DNA of 64,000 nt from Marinomonas arctica (GCF_003259225.1 NZ_QHJF01000017.1:62001-126000), one strand, 5' to 3'; shown: positions 9,015-18,962, numbered from the stretch's first letter. Notes: generated by a model not told the origin, from the sequence alone. Translations and numbers: made by a program.

Positions 9015-9893
9015 CTATGCTCCTGCAAAAGGTTGACTTGGCTCGCCGACGACATCTAGCCCCATCGCATTTTTCACATCAATCGCAATCACGTGACCAG
9101 ACAGCGGCTTTTCAGCCAGCTCACCTTCGCTGGTCGCCACGCTGGCGGAGGTAATGAATAAAGTATTGCCATCGGGACCACCAAGCACGCAGCTTGTTGG
9201 TTTTGAAAAAGGCAATTCGATGGTCTGAAGCACTTCTCCTTCTGGGTTATAGCGCACTATTCTCGCTCCATTCCAATTGGCGTTCCAAATACAGCCTTCG
9301 GAATCGATACATGAACCATCCGCACCAATGCCTTCTTTCACTTCAAAAAACGGCTTTTGGCTGCGAATGTCATAAAATTCTGGGTACGGAAAAACATGCA
9401 CTTTTCGCGTCATGGAATCACCAAAATAAAAGCGTCCACGAGACTCATCCCATGCCAACGTATTGGAGATACCAACGCCTTCCAGCATCAGAGTTTTTTT
9501 GCCTTCCGGTGTAATCTTCCACAATCGACCCGATACTTTCTCCTCTGCATCGTCCATCGTTCCTAGCCATAACACACCGTTTGGATCACATTTCGCATCG
9601 TTACTACGATTTCCTGGGACATCCGTATCCAAATCACACAAGTGCTCTAATTCACCTGTCGTTTTATCCAAATAGGCGACAGAATCCGCTAAAGCCACCA
9701 ATAAACGATCACTTTGCGTGGTAAATACCGCTGACACTTTTTTCGGTAACGTCCAAGACTGAGTTTCATTTGACGCTTGGTGCCAACGCCACACTTGGCA
9801 AGCTGGAATATCAACCCAATACAAGGCTTGCTCAGACTGACTCCAAAAAGGCCCTTCGGCTAATTGGTGTCGTTGCGTACTGATTTTCTGCAT
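9015..9893 (-). CDS. SMP-30/gluconolactonase-family sugar lactonase (galactonolactonase role)
   Basis: A 292-residue six-bladed propeller of the SMP-30/LRE family. Metal-ligand motifs are visible: E-G-P-F-W near residue 13, R-S-N-D-A near 97, I-S-N-T-L-A-W-D near 143 and G-A-D-G-S near 190. It would hydrolyse the galactonolactone made by the galactose dehydrogenase of the same operon to galactonate. The exact lactone specificity is inferred from context. Confidence 0.85.
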   Translation of the reverse strand: MQKISTQRHQLAEGPFWSQSEQALYWVDIPACQVWRWHQASNETQSWTLPKKVSAVFTTQSDRLLVALADSVAYLDKTTGELEHLCDLDTDVPGNRSNDAKCDPNGVLWLGTMDDAEEKVSGRLWKITPEGKKTLMLEGVGISNTLAWDESRGRFYFGDSMTRKVHVFPYPEFYDIRSQKPFFEVKEGIGADGSCIDSEGCIWNANWNGARIVRYNPEGEVLQTIELPFSKPTSCVLGGPDGNTLFITSASVATSEGELAEKPLSGHVIAIDVKNAMGLDVVGEPSQPFAGA

Positions 9894-9931
9894 TATTTTT
9901 ATTCTCCAATTTGTCTTGTCTACTGAAAAAG

Positions 9932-10567
9932 CTATTTATTATAAGCTTTCCAAGCGCTCATAAAGGCTTCAGCATTGGCTTGCGTCGTTGTTACCGACTG
10001 GCCTTTTTTATACAATGCGGACCCTAGACCGAAGCCACGTGCCCCCACCTTTAAATAATCCGCTACGTTTTCTGGCGTTACACCGCCAACGGGACACAAC
10101 CAAGTCTCGGCGGGAATCACTGCCCCCAAGGCTTTTACCACATTAATGGTTGGCAAAGCCTCAGCAGGAAACAGTTTCACCGCATCCGCACCCGCATGCA
10201 GTGCTGCAAACGCCTCGCTCGCGGTAAAAAAACCTGGCATAGCGTACAAGCCAGCGACTTTTGCCGCTCTAATAAGCTCCACGTCCGTGTGCGGACAGAC
10301 CATCAGCTTAGCGCCAGTGGCGACCAGTTCGGTTAATTGAGACATAGTCAACACCGTTCCCGCACCAATCAAGGCTTGATCACCAAAGCGTTCTTGCAGT
10401 GTACGAATACTGGTAAACGCATCGGGCGAATTAAGCGGCACTTCAATTAAACGAAAACCGGCATTCAGCAAAACTTGAGCGTGCTCAACCACCTCGTCCG
10501 GCGTCACACCACGTAATATGGCGACCATGGGGAATGCTTGCATTAATGCATCAAAAGAATGTGTCAT
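9932..10567 (-). CDS. dgoA: 2-dehydro-3-deoxy-6-phosphogalactonate aldolase
   Basis: A 211-residue KDPG/KDPGal-type class I aldolase. The Schiff-base lysine is Lys131 in V-K-L-F-P-A-E; the catalytic Glu42 is in I-E-V-P-L. It splits KDPGal to pyruvate and glyceraldehyde 3-phosphate, the last step of De Ley-Doudoroff galactose breakdown. The DgoA rather than Eda assignment rests on V-K-L-F-P-A-E and on the dgoK gene directly upstream (4 bases away). Confidence 0.92.
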   Translation of the reverse strand: MTHSFDALMQAFPMVAILRGVTPDEVVEHAQVLLNAGFRLIEVPLNSPDAFTSIRTLQERFGDQALIGAGTVLTMSQLTELVATGAKLMVCPHTDVELIRAAKVAGLYAMPGFFTASEAFAALHAGADAVKLFPAEALPTINVVKALGAVIPAETWLCPVGGVTPENVADYLKVGARGFGLGSALYKKGQSVTTTQANAEAFMSAWKAYNK

Positions 10568-10571
10568 GTGA

Positions 10572-11558
10572 TTACGCTCCTATTGCCGGATACACTTCCG
10601 ACCTAACCTGGCGACTCGCCAAGCGTTTTAAACCACGAATACTGGCTTCGTTGGCAGCTAAGAATTCTGAAGTAAGGTTCAGTGAAGACAACGCCAAAGC
10701 ATAACGCGCACTAAGCGCTTCGCTGCCGATAATCAGTACTGGGACCGTTGGTCTCTCAAGCGACGATAAAACATCACTTACATCGTGACCGATAACCACC
10801 CCAGAAAGATAATCACGAACGTCATCCGCCATCAGCTCTCCACATACAAAACGGCTGCGGGCACTGAACAGATGGTGCAAAATCCCCCCCGCTTGCTGGC
10901 TCGCTAACACGCCTTTTTGAAACGCAGCTTCGTTTAGCTGATCGGATTTAGGTAAGCCTTTGACTAAGCTTGATTCATCATTTAAGCGCGCGAATAATTC
11001 CCCAGTAATCGACGTTGAAAACTGCGTCACTTCGCCTTGTTTGATTTGCACCCATTTGCAATGGGTTCCCGGCAGACAAAATATCGGTGACTCAGCCGCT
11101 CGATCTTGCTCTTCTAACCAATCAAGGGCACCCAATAATTGCGTCTCTTCGCCACGCATAACATCAAGCAACCCTGCAACACCAGTACTTCGTAAACCGG
11201 GCACAATCGCTACTTTGTTTGGTAACGATGTCGTCAGCCAAAAAAGATGCTCGGACAAATCGTCTAGGTGAATAGGGCAATGTAAGTAAGGCACCTCTTG
11301 CCAACCACCGCGACTGCCCACCATACCCGCCATATAAATAGGCAAATCCGGCGTTAGCCAATCCCCTAATAAATCAGACAAAACATGTTCAAACTCAGTC
11401 GCACCGAGCTTTAACATGCCTCGGTCACTGTCACGTTGAGCTTGAATATGGCCATCCTGATTCATCAAAAAGACACGTAAATTGGTGGTTCCCCAATCAA
11501 CGGCGATAAAGCTTGCTTGGCCACCAGCAGGTTGTGAAACAGGATTAAATTGGGTCAT
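10572..11558 (-). CDS. dgoK: 2-dehydro-3-deoxygalactonokinase
   Basis: A 328-residue kinase. The N-terminal F-I-A-V-D-W-G-T-T-N-L-R is the ATP-binding phosphate motif of the DgoK family, and L-P-G-T-H-C-K-W-V near residue 164 is its second signature. It phosphorylates 2-keto-3-deoxygalactonate to give the aldolase substrate. Its ATG shares one base with the stop of the short-chain dehydrogenase gene upstream. Confidence 0.93.
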   Translation of the reverse strand: MTQFNPVSQPAGGQASFIAVDWGTTNLRVFLMNQDGHIQAQRDSDRGMLKLGATEFEHVLSDLLGDWLTPDLPIYMAGMVGSRGGWQEVPYLHCPIHLDDLSEHLFWLTTSLPNKVAIVPGLRSTGVAGLLDVMRGEETQLLGALDWLEEQDRAAESPIFCLPGTHCKWVQIKQGEVTQFSTSITGELFARLNDESSLVKGLPKSDQLNEAAFQKGVLASQQAGGILHHLFSARSRFVCGELMADDVRDYLSGVVIGHDVSDVLSSLERPTVPVLIIGSEALSARYALALSSLNLTSEFLAANEASIRGLKRLASRQVRSEVYPAIGA

Positions 11559-12331
11559 TACAAACGCCCTCCGTCCACCACCAAACTTTGTCCAGAGATC
11601 ATACGGCTGTCATCGGCGCTCAAGAACAACACCAAATCGGCAACATCTTCTGGCTCAATTTTTTCTTTCAGCGCTTGCTGTGTCATTAACTCAGCTTCCG
11701 CTTCTGGCGTTAGCCACAGACGCTTTTGCTTTTCCGTCATCACCCAGCCTGGCAGTACCGTATTAACACGAATTTTCTGCCCACCAAGCTCACGGGCCAA
11801 GCCTTTGGTTAAGCCTGAAATACCCGCTTTTGCGGTCACATAGCCTGGATAGCCTGATAAGCCAAGCATCCAAGAGTTCGAACTCATATTAATGATGCTT
11901 CCGCCACCGGCTTCAGCCATGGCAGGCGCCACCGCTTGAGCTGCGAAGAAATGGTGTTTTAAATTCACTGACATACATTGATCAAATGCGTCTGAGGTCA
12001 TGTCTTGGAGAGTATGACGATGATCGTTGGCGGCATTGTTGACCAGAATTCGAATCGCGCCCCAATCAGCCATTCGTTCCGCAATGACGTTTTGAAGCGT
12101 GTCTATTTCCGTTAGATCAACCAAATTAAAATGCGTTTTCAAGCCTTGATTGTTAAGCTCTTTTGCAAGGTTATCACCTGCTATTTGATCAATATCGAAA
12201 AAGCTGACCAAACAACCTTGCTGAGCCAGCGCTCGCACCAAGGCTTCGCCAATTCCAGACGCGCCCCCGCTCACCAGAGCATGACGCCCCGCCAAACTGG
12301 GAAAAACCGTTTTATTTTTATTGTGTGTCAT
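11558..12331 (-). CDS. Short-chain dehydrogenase, probable D-galactose 1-dehydrogenase
   Basis: A 257-residue classical SDR. Nucleotide-binding SGGASGIG at 21-28, N-N-A at 98-100, catalytic Ser near 150 and Y-V-T-A-K at 164-168. In this operon, next to lactonase, dehydratase, kinase and aldolase, its expected job is oxidation of galactose to galactonolactone. Another sugar (for example arabinose or fucose) cannot be excluded. It overlaps the dehydratase stop by one base. Confidence 0.82.
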   Translation of the reverse strand: MTHNKNKTVFPSLAGRHALVSGGASGIGEALVRALAQQGCLVSFFDIDQIAGDNLAKELNNQGLKTHFNLVDLTEIDTLQNVIAERMADWGAIRILVNNAANDHRHTLQDMTSDAFDQCMSVNLKHHFFAAQAVAPAMAEAGGGSIINMSSNSWMLGLSGYPGYVTAKAGISGLTKGLARELGGQKIRVNTVLPGWVMTEKQKRLWLTPEAEAELMTQQALKEKIEPEDVADLVLFLSADDSRMISGQSLVVDGGRL

Positions 12332-14067
12332 TAATGGGACTCCCTGCTCACTTTTGAGCCACTGTTACCAACAAGGAAGTCTAGATCGGCTCCTTGGTCT
12401 GCTTGCATAACATGGTCAATGTATAATTTGGCATAGCCGCGATGATAATCGCTTTCTTCTGGTTGCCATGCGGCTTTACGACGCATCATTTCTTCATCAG
12501 AAATATGCAAATGCAAACCACGCCCTTCTACATCAAGGGTGATTTCATCGCCGTTTTGCACCAAAGCCAACGGCCCACCGACAGTCGACTCGGGCGCCAC
12601 ATGCAGCACCACAGTACCAAACGCGGTGCCGCTCATGCGCGCATCACTGATGCGCACCATGTCGTTAATCCCTTGTTCTAACAACTTACTGGGCAAAGCC
12701 ATGTTGCCCACTTCTGGCATACCCGGATAACCTTTTGGCCCACAGCCTTTCAACACCAGAATCGAATCTTTGTCGACTTCCAGCTCTGGCGTATCGATAC
12801 GGGCTTTGTAGTCTTCGATGTTTTCAAACACCACAGCTTTGCCTGTATGTTGCAACAACGCCGGTGTCGCTGCGCTCGGTTTAATAATCGCGCCTAGTGG
12901 CGACAAGTTACCGCGTAACACCGCAATGCCCGCGTTCGCTCGTAATGGCTTATCAAGAGGACGAATCACCTCTTCGTTGAAACACTCTGCGCCTTCGGTA
13001 ATCTCACCCAAGGTAGCACCACACACTGTGTTGGCACTCATATCAAATAGATGGCTCAAGCGCTGAATTAACGCAGGAAAACCGCCCGCGTAATGGAAGT
13101 CTTCCATCAAGAATCGACCCGACGGCATCAAATCCACTAAGCAAGGAATTTCCGCCCCGATGCGATCCCAATCTTCTAAAGTCAACTCCACACCGACACG
13201 ACCCGCAATCGCCAACAAATGCACCACCGCATTGGTAGAACCTCCAATGGCGGCATTAGCACGAATGGCGTTTTCAAACGCGGTCTTGGTTAAAATATCC
13301 GACGGTTTTAGATCTTCTTTGACCATCTCGACAATGCGAGCGCCTGTCATATGCGCCAACGCCTGACGGCGGGCATCGACTGCTGGCAAAGTGCCGTTTT
13401 CTGGTAACGACATGCCTAAAGCTTCAATCAGACAAGACATGGTCGACGCCGTGCCCATGGTCATGCAAGTGCCACGAGAACGAGACATGCCCGATTCCGC
13501 GCGCATGAAAGCATCAAGGCTCATTTTGCCACCGCGGACCGCTTCACTGAATTTCCACACATCGGTGCCAGAGCCGATGTCTTTACCGCGATATTTACCA
13601 TTCAACATAGGGCCCGAAGACACAACGATAGTTGGTAAATCCACTGAGCACGCGCCCATTAATTGCGCTGGCGTGGTTTTGTCACAACCGCCCAGCAAAA
13701 CAACACCGTCCATGCCGTAAGCGCGCATGGATTCTTCCACGTCCATGCTCATTAAATTACGGAACAGCATGGCCGTCGGCTTCATCTGGGTTTCACCCAG
13801 CGACATCACGGGAAACTCTAAGGGCACACCGCCCGCTTCCCACACGCCACGTTTTACGTATTCCGCCAATTCACGAAGGTGCGAATTACACGGCGTCAAC
13901 TCACTCCATGAATTACAAATACCAATGATGGGGCGACCATCAAAACTGTGATCTGGCAAACCTTGGTTTTTCATCCAACTACGATGAATAAAACCGTCTT
14001 TATCTAACTTGCCGTACCATTGTTGGCTGCGTAATGGTTTTTTATCTTTGTTATTGTTGTCGCTCAT
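12331..14067 (-). CDS. IlvD/Edd-family sugar-acid dehydratase (galactonate or arabinonate type)
   Basis: A 578-residue Fe-S dehydratase. Cys60 (L-T-P-C-N), Cys128 (G-G-C-D-K-T) and Cys201 (R-G-T-C-M) are the likely cluster ligands. The opening L-R-S-Q-Q-W-Y-G is typical of the arabinonate/galactonate branch rather than of IlvD proper. It would dehydrate galactonate to 2-keto-3-deoxygalactonate, replacing the enolase-type DgoD. Its ATG directly follows the TGA of the alpha-galactosidase gene. Confidence 0.88.
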   Translation of the reverse strand: MSDNNNKDKKPLRSQQWYGKLDKDGFIHRSWMKNQGLPDHSFDGRPIIGICNSWSELTPCNSHLRELAEYVKRGVWEAGGVPLEFPVMSLGETQMKPTAMLFRNLMSMDVEESMRAYGMDGVVLLGGCDKTTPAQLMGACSVDLPTIVVSSGPMLNGKYRGKDIGSGTDVWKFSEAVRGGKMSLDAFMRAESGMSRSRGTCMTMGTASTMSCLIEALGMSLPENGTLPAVDARRQALAHMTGARIVEMVKEDLKPSDILTKTAFENAIRANAAIGGSTNAVVHLLAIAGRVGVELTLEDWDRIGAEIPCLVDLMPSGRFLMEDFHYAGGFPALIQRLSHLFDMSANTVCGATLGEITEGAECFNEEVIRPLDKPLRANAGIAVLRGNLSPLGAIIKPSAATPALLQHTGKAVVFENIEDYKARIDTPELEVDKDSILVLKGCGPKGYPGMPEVGNMALPSKLLEQGINDMVRISDARMSGTAFGTVVLHVAPESTVGGPLALVQNGDEITLDVEGRGLHLHISDEEMMRRKAAWQPEESDYHRGYAKLYIDHVMQADQGADLDFLVGNSGSKVSRESH

Positions 14068-16227
14068 TCAATGTTTCTCCATCAAAGGTACGGCTTGAAT
14101 CGCTAGCAATACGAGAGATTCAGGGTCAAAAATAGGCAGCTGCAAGCCAACTTGGCTCAAACTCGCACCGTTTAAAATAAGGTCTTTTTTCCACCACGCA
14201 GGCAAGGCTTTCATCAGATGGCCTGGCAGTGGGCTGTGTTCCAGAACCTCTACTCGGTAGAGTTGATCTGGTAATAAATTCGGCAAGCAAACAGGCAAGG
14301 TTTGCGCTTGTTTTGGCATGGCGAGTTGACTATAAACAGCCAAGCCTTGCAGGCGATCTTGGCTCAACGCCCACTGGGTTTGTGCTCGGCCATCGGCACT
14401 GGGCAAACGCCAATTATTGCCTTGATGCAACACGCTTCGGTACTGCTTGTAATGAGAGAGCCAATTGGCAATCGTTACTTTTTGCTCTTCATTAGCGTCT
14501 AGTAAATTCCATTCGATGCCCAAATGCCCCAACATGGCGGTTCCTGCTCGAAAAGTCACGTCATGTACTCGGTTGGTGGTATGGCTTTTGTCTGGGCCAA
14601 TATGAGAGCCCATTACCTCTGGCGGCAAAAAATAACTAAAACCGCGTTGGATACTTTGACGCTCTAAGGCATCGTTGCAATCTGACGCCCAAAAACGTTT
14701 GGTGTAATTTAAAATGCCAAAATCCACTCTCGCACCACCGGACGAACAGCTCTCAATTTCCATATTAGGAAATGCTTGATTGAGCTCGCTCAACAAACGA
14801 TACAAAGCGTCAACTTGCGCATGAGCCTGTGGCGCAATATCGCCACTTGGTTGGGTATAATCTCGGTTCATATCCCATTTCACATAATCAATCGGATATT
14901 CGCTAAACAAGGCAAATAAGCGCTCACGGATATATTGATAAGCGTCTGATTTGGCTAAGTTCAATACCAATTGATTACGTGCCAAAGCAGGTGCGTACTG
15001 GGGCAACTGCAGTGCCCAATCCGGATGCGCACGGAATAGATCCGAGTCTGGATTGACCATTTCAGGTTCAAACCACAAACCAAACTCCATGCCTAAGTCG
15101 TCTTTCACATAACGAATCAAGGGCATTAAACCCTCTGGGTATTTGCCGACATCAACAAACCAATCACCCAGCGCCGCTTTGTCGTGGTGACGACCACGGA
15201 ACCAACCATCATCAAGAATATAACGCTCGACACCTACTTCGGCGGCGGCTTTCGCCAGTGCTTTCAGCTTGGTCATATCGTGATCAAAGTAAAAGGCTTC
15301 CCAAGTATTGAGATGAACAGGACGAGGCTTAGTTAACTTCAAACGATGACGCGCTTCTTGATGAAACTGTTGGCTCATGGTGTTTAAACCAGATGCACTG
15401 TGTGCGGCTAAAAATTCTGGCGTCGTGATCGACTCATTCGTCGCCAGCACGATTTCCCCCGGCAAATACAAAACTTCGGCTTGCAAATAGCGATGACCTT
15501 CGGCGGTGTAATCAGCTTTTAATCTGTGATTGCCGCTCCACGCTAGATGCGCACCAACAAGCTCACCCTGTTGCTCACCAAAGCCTTGTTCACCCACAAT
15601 AACGGCCGGAAAGTTCGCTTGAGAATTGCGACCATTGCGGTTTTCTTGCAACCAAGTGGCGTACCAATCACTGCGCTCTTGCTGAAACTCCTGACACCAG
15701 CGGCCATAAAATCCCATTCGTTCAGTACATTTACTGGCAACAGGTAAAGTACAAGCCAAACGTTGCAGCGTGACATCGGCTTGACCGTGGTTGCTCAATG
15801 TTAACTGCTGACGCAATACACCAGACGGCAACAAGCCAATATTCAGAGCAACCGACAACTGCGCAACCTTGTCTTCTAAGCAAATCAAAAAGCCATTTTG
15901 CTGCTCTTCCACATCCACCAATGTCCAGCAAGCTGCCCACGCTGGCCGATCTGCGGCCATGGCTTCCACTCCTGGCGTTTGCAACCAACCGCGGCCCGCT
16001 TCAGGAATCAGCGACATGGGGGTTGGTTTATCCATCATGCCTTGCGGTATGGCAGCCTGCTGTGACAAATAGAGACTATTTAAATCGGTTGCTTTGGGCA
16101 AAGCATCACCAAAATACAACAACTCAGGTGCACCCTGTTTTGGACAAGCAATCACTAAGGTTTTGCCCTGTGCGTTTTGCTCTGGTAAATCTTGTCTATA
16201 AAGACTGACATTCAAACCATTTTTCAT
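14068..16227 (-). CDS. Alpha-galactosidase, glycoside hydrolase family 36
   Basis: A 719-residue cytoplasmic enzyme. N-terminal beta-sandwich to about residue 300, then the barrel with I-L-D-D-G-W-F at 337-343, nucleophile Asp452 in K-W-D-M-N-R and acid/base Asp516 in S-D-C-N-D. No signal peptide, so it acts on imported substrates such as raffinose-type sugars or galactosylglycerol. The ATG at 16227 with an AAGGA box 8 bases upstream is preferred to the longer frame, which would run into the permease gene. Confidence 0.93.
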   Translation of the reverse strand: MKNGLNVSLYRQDLPEQNAQGKTLVIACPKQGAPELLYFGDALPKATDLNSLYLSQQAAIPQGMMDKPTPMSLIPEAGRGWLQTPGVEAMAADRPAWAACWTLVDVEEQQNGFLICLEDKVAQLSVALNIGLLPSGVLRQQLTLSNHGQADVTLQRLACTLPVASKCTERMGFYGRWCQEFQQERSDWYATWLQENRNGRNSQANFPAVIVGEQGFGEQQGELVGAHLAWSGNHRLKADYTAEGHRYLQAEVLYLPGEIVLATNESITTPEFLAAHSASGLNTMSQQFHQEARHRLKLTKPRPVHLNTWEAFYFDHDMTKLKALAKAAAEVGVERYILDDGWFRGRHHDKAALGDWFVDVGKYPEGLMPLIRYVKDDLGMEFGLWFEPEMVNPDSDLFRAHPDWALQLPQYAPALARNQLVLNLAKSDAYQYIRERLFALFSEYPIDYVKWDMNRDYTQPSGDIAPQAHAQVDALYRLLSELNQAFPNMEIESCSSGGARVDFGILNYTKRFWASDCNDALERQSIQRGFSYFLPPEVMGSHIGPDKSHTTNRVHDVTFRAGTAMLGHLGIEWNLLDANEEQKVTIANWLSHYKQYRSVLHQGNNWRLPSADGRAQTQWALSQDRLQGLAVYSQLAMPKQAQTLPVCLPNLLPDQLYRVEVLEHSPLPGHLMKALPAWWKKDLILNGASLSQVGLQLPIFDPESLVLLAIQAVPLMEKH

Positions 16228-16232
16228 TATTT

Positions 16233-17084
16233 TTATCCTTTTGTAGCGCCCAAAGTTAAACCTGCAATAAAGTGGCGTTGCATGGCGAAGAACAAAATAA
16301 CCGGAGGCAAAGCCGCCACAATGGAACCTGCCGCAATCAACTGCCAAGACGCCATCCATTGACCTTTTAGCGCACTGATTCCAGCGGTAATCGGACGCAC
16401 TTCATCGCTTTGCACCAACACCAATGCCCAAAAGTAATCGTTCCAGATAAAGGTAAAAATCAGTACCGACAGAGCCGCTAGCGCAGGACGAACCAATGGC
16501 AATACGATATGCCAGAAAATTTGCCATTCGCTCACCCCTTCCACACGCGCCGCTTCGATCAACTCATCGGGTAAACCCACAATAAAGTTACGCATAAACA
16601 AGGTACAAAAACCGGTTTGAAAAGCGATATGGAAAAGAATCAAACCTGATGCCGTGTCATACAAGCCCATGCTGATGGTTAAATCCCGTACGGGAATCAT
16701 CAGAATTTGAAACGGCACAAAATTACCGGCAATAAACGCCGCAAACAGCGCCACATTACCGCGAAATTTAAACTTGGCTAGGGCATAACCCGCCAGTGTT
16801 GACAAGGCAACGGCGCCAAATACCGCAGGTAAAGTAATAAGGATAGAGTTCAACAAGTACCGCACCATCGGGGTTTCTGTGAACACCAAGGCATAGTTTT
16901 CAAACAACATCCATTCGGAAGGTATGCCCCAGTAATTGCCGGCATTTATGTCAGCGGTCGATCTTGCTGACGTCAGCATTACAGCAATTAAAGGCAACAA
17001 CCAAAGCAATAAGGCAATCCAAATCGCCACGCGATAACTTAAATTGAAAGGCAATGATCTTTTTTCTATAGGCGTTGGAAACAT
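16233..17084 (-). CDS. Sugar ABC transporter permease, MalG type
   Basis: A 283-residue membrane protein with six predicted helices. The EAA loop E-A-A-R-V-E-G-V-S-E-W-Q near residue 190 contacts the ATPase; the C-terminus ends in the G-A-T-K-G tail common in MalG relatives. It pairs with the MalF-type permease upstream, with which it overlaps by one base. Confidence 0.92.
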   Translation of the reverse strand: MFPTPIEKRSLPFNLSYRVAIWIALLLWLLPLIAVMLTSARSTADINAGNYWGIPSEWMLFENYALVFTETPMVRYLLNSILITLPAVFGAVALSTLAGYALAKFKFRGNVALFAAFIAGNFVPFQILMIPVRDLTISMGLYDTASGLILFHIAFQTGFCTLFMRNFIVGLPDELIEAARVEGVSEWQIFWHIVLPLVRPALAALSVLIFTFIWNDYFWALVLVQSDEVRPITAGISALKGQWMASWQLIAAGSIVAALPPVILFFAMQRHFIAGLTLGATKG

Positions 17085-17959
17085 TAGGCTTTCTCACTCT
17101 TCAGCATACGCCACAAGAAGTAGGCGATATAAATGTCCATAATTAAGAACAACACGGTCGCAATCGCCGCACCGTAACCGGCACGATAATTAAAGATAGA
17201 TTGTTCATACATGAAGTAAGCAAGGACGCTCGACGTGCCAAATGGGCCGCCGCTGGTCATGGTTGCCACGAGGTCAAAGCTTCGCAGGGCACCGATTACG
17301 GTCACGACAACGGCAATAAAGGTAGCAGGTCGCAATTGTGGCAGGATCACATGACGTAACATTTTCCAACCATGCGCCCCATCTAAACGTGCCGCTTCGA
17401 TTTGATCCGGGTTGAGATTGTTTAAGCCTGTGAGATACAAAATCATGCAATACGCAATCTGTGGCCACAGCCCCGCGACAATAATGCCAAACGTTACCCA
17501 ATTTTCATCGGATAAGATCGCAACTGGCTCCATGCCAAACAAGCCAATCGCCTTATTGAACAGGCCAAAAGAAGGATCGTAAAACCAAGAAAAAACCAGA
17601 CCAACAACCACTTGAGAAATGACAAAAGGAAAGAAGAACATCGACTTAACCAGTCGTATCCCCATGACTTTCTGGTTCAGAAAAAGCGCAATACCTAATC
17701 CAATAGGTGGTGCTAGCATGAAAAAAACCATCCAATACAGATTGTTTTTTAATGCTACCCAAAACTGATAGTCCTCAAAAAGCTCGATGTAATTACGAAA
17801 GCCGACGAAGGTTTTTTCACCAATGCCATCCCACTCATAAAAACTCAACCAAATACTTTGAAGAATAGGAAAAATAACGTAGACCACAAACAAAATGACT
17901 GCCGGTGCTAAGAACAAAACTGGCATCCATTGCTGCTGCTTGCTATGCAACTTTTGCAT
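17084..17959 (-). CDS. Sugar ABC transporter permease, MalF/UgpA type
   Basis: About 291 residues. Six helices and an EAA loop (E-A-A-R-L-D-G-A-H-G-W-K) near residue 200. Start chosen at 17959 because the GAGG box lies 10 bases before it; an ATG at 17968 would be only one base from that box and the 18013 start has no box. First gene of the long galactoside operon, which runs to the GH42 gene at 7041. Confidence 0.9.
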   Translation of the reverse strand: MQKLHSKQQQWMPVLFLAPAVILFVVYVIFPILQSIWLSFYEWDGIGEKTFVGFRNYIELFEDYQFWVALKNNLYWMVFFMLAPPIGLGIALFLNQKVMGIRLVKSMFFFPFVISQVVVGLVFSWFYDPSFGLFNKAIGLFGMEPVAILSDENWVTFGIIVAGLWPQIAYCMILYLTGLNNLNPDQIEAARLDGAHGWKMLRHVILPQLRPATFIAVVVTVIGALRSFDLVATMTSGGPFGTSSVLAYFMYEQSIFNYRAGYGAAIATVLFLIMDIYIAYFLWRMLKSEKA

Positions 17960-18043
17960 GGCGCACATACCTCTTATTTTTATTAGTTTATAAACCGCCT
18001 TACTTGCTACCAAGATTGAGCGTCAAGTAATTCGTCTAATAAA

Positions 18044-18072
18044 ATAATGGAATAAAGTTCCATTTTTTGCAA
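18044..18072 (-). promoter_or_regulatory. Predicted sigma-70 promoter of the galactoside operon
   Basis: Minus strand TTGCAA (18067-18072), a 17-base spacer and CATTAT (18044-18049). The IclR-like palindrome fills the spacer, a position where a bound regulator would block polymerase. Prediction from consensus. Confidence 0.5.
18048..18062. promoter_or_regulatory. Putative IclR operator 3
   Basis: TGGAATAAAGTTCCA, with perfect ATGGAA and TTCCAT arms over 17 bases. It is in the divergent region between the permease operon and the iclR gene and matches the TGGAA-N5-TTCCA pattern shared with the two sites upstream of the sugar-binding protein gene. Confidence 0.65.
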
Positions 18073-18162
18073 TACTCAATTTAGAACATTTTGTCAGGCC
18101 TCTTTTTTGAGGCTAAATAGACCTTAGAAAATTATAAAAATAGACATTAAGGAAACCCAACC

Positions 18163-18945
18163 ATGTCAGAGCAAGACACTAAGAGCGGAGGCTCATCGCT
18201 AGACAAAGCACTTAGCCTATTGCAAGAAGTGTGTGTCACGCCGGTGCCATTACGCTTTGCCGAATTGGTCGAAAAAACCGATCTACCCAAAGCAACCGCG
18301 CATCGCACCCTGACATCATTGACCGAGAAAGGCTTAATTCGCTTCGACGAAGCCACTCAGCTGTATCACCCAGGTTATGGCTTACTCGAGTTAGCCCATC
18401 AAGCCTGGTCAAAAATTGATGTGCGTGATATTGCTGCGGATCAAATGAAATTATTATGGAATGAAACCGGTGAAACCATTCACCTTGCGGTGCTGGATCG
18501 TGGCGATGTTATTTACATCGACAAGCTAGAAAGTCAAAAAAGCTTGCGCTTATTTTCGGCCGTTGGCAAAAAAGGACCGGCCTATTGCACTGGCGTCGGT
18601 AAAGCCATGATGGCGTTTCTCAGTGAAGAGCAATTAGCCGCCGCCATCAAAGAACAAAGCTTTATCAAGCACACAGACACCACGCTGATTAACGAAGGCA
18701 TGTTAAGACAAGATCTTATCAAGATTCGTGACAGCAAGATTTCCTTGGATTTAGAAGAACACGAAGAAGGCATTCAATGTGCCGCCTCGGTGATTTTAAA
18801 CCACAGAAACGAACCCATTGCCGCGCTGAGTATTACCGCTCCTAAGTTTCGTGTAGACGATGCGCGCTTTCAACACTTTCAAACACTGGTCAAAGACGCC
18901 TGTAAGAAAGTATCCATCCGCATGGGGGCCATGGCCTCTAATTAA
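18163..18945 (+). CDS. IclR-family transcriptional regulator
   Basis: A 260-residue regulator. A winged helix-turn-helix at about 12-65 (D-L-P-K-A-T-A-H-R-T-L recognition region) and the IclR ligand domain at about 80-250 with Y-C-T-G-V-G-K-A near residue 145. It is divergent from the galactoside operon and is followed 17 bases later by the ATPase gene of the transporter, so it very likely controls the locus. The ligand is probably galactose or a pathway intermediate. Confidence 0.9.
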   Translation: MSEQDTKSGGSSLDKALSLLQEVCVTPVPLRFAELVEKTDLPKATAHRTLTSLTEKGLIRFDEATQLYHPGYGLLELAHQAWSKIDVRDIAADQMKLLWNETGETIHLAVLDRGDVIYIDKLESQKSLRLFSAVGKKGPAYCTGVGKAMMAFLSEEQLAAAIKEQSFIKHTDTTLINEGMLRQDLIKIRDSKISLDLEEHEEGIQCAASVILNHRNEPIAALSITAPKFRVDDARFQHFQTLVKDACKKVSIRMGAMASN

Positions 18946-18962
18946 CTATAGGAAAATCCATT

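Noticed and set aside
9015..9893. Naming the lactonase as an arabinonolactonase or gluconolactonase
   Set aside because: Specificity cannot be read from the sequence; the galactose context is followed and no gene symbol is given.
15798..16208. A 136-residue plus-strand frame
   Set aside because: Antisense to the well-supported GH36 gene; no ribosome site.
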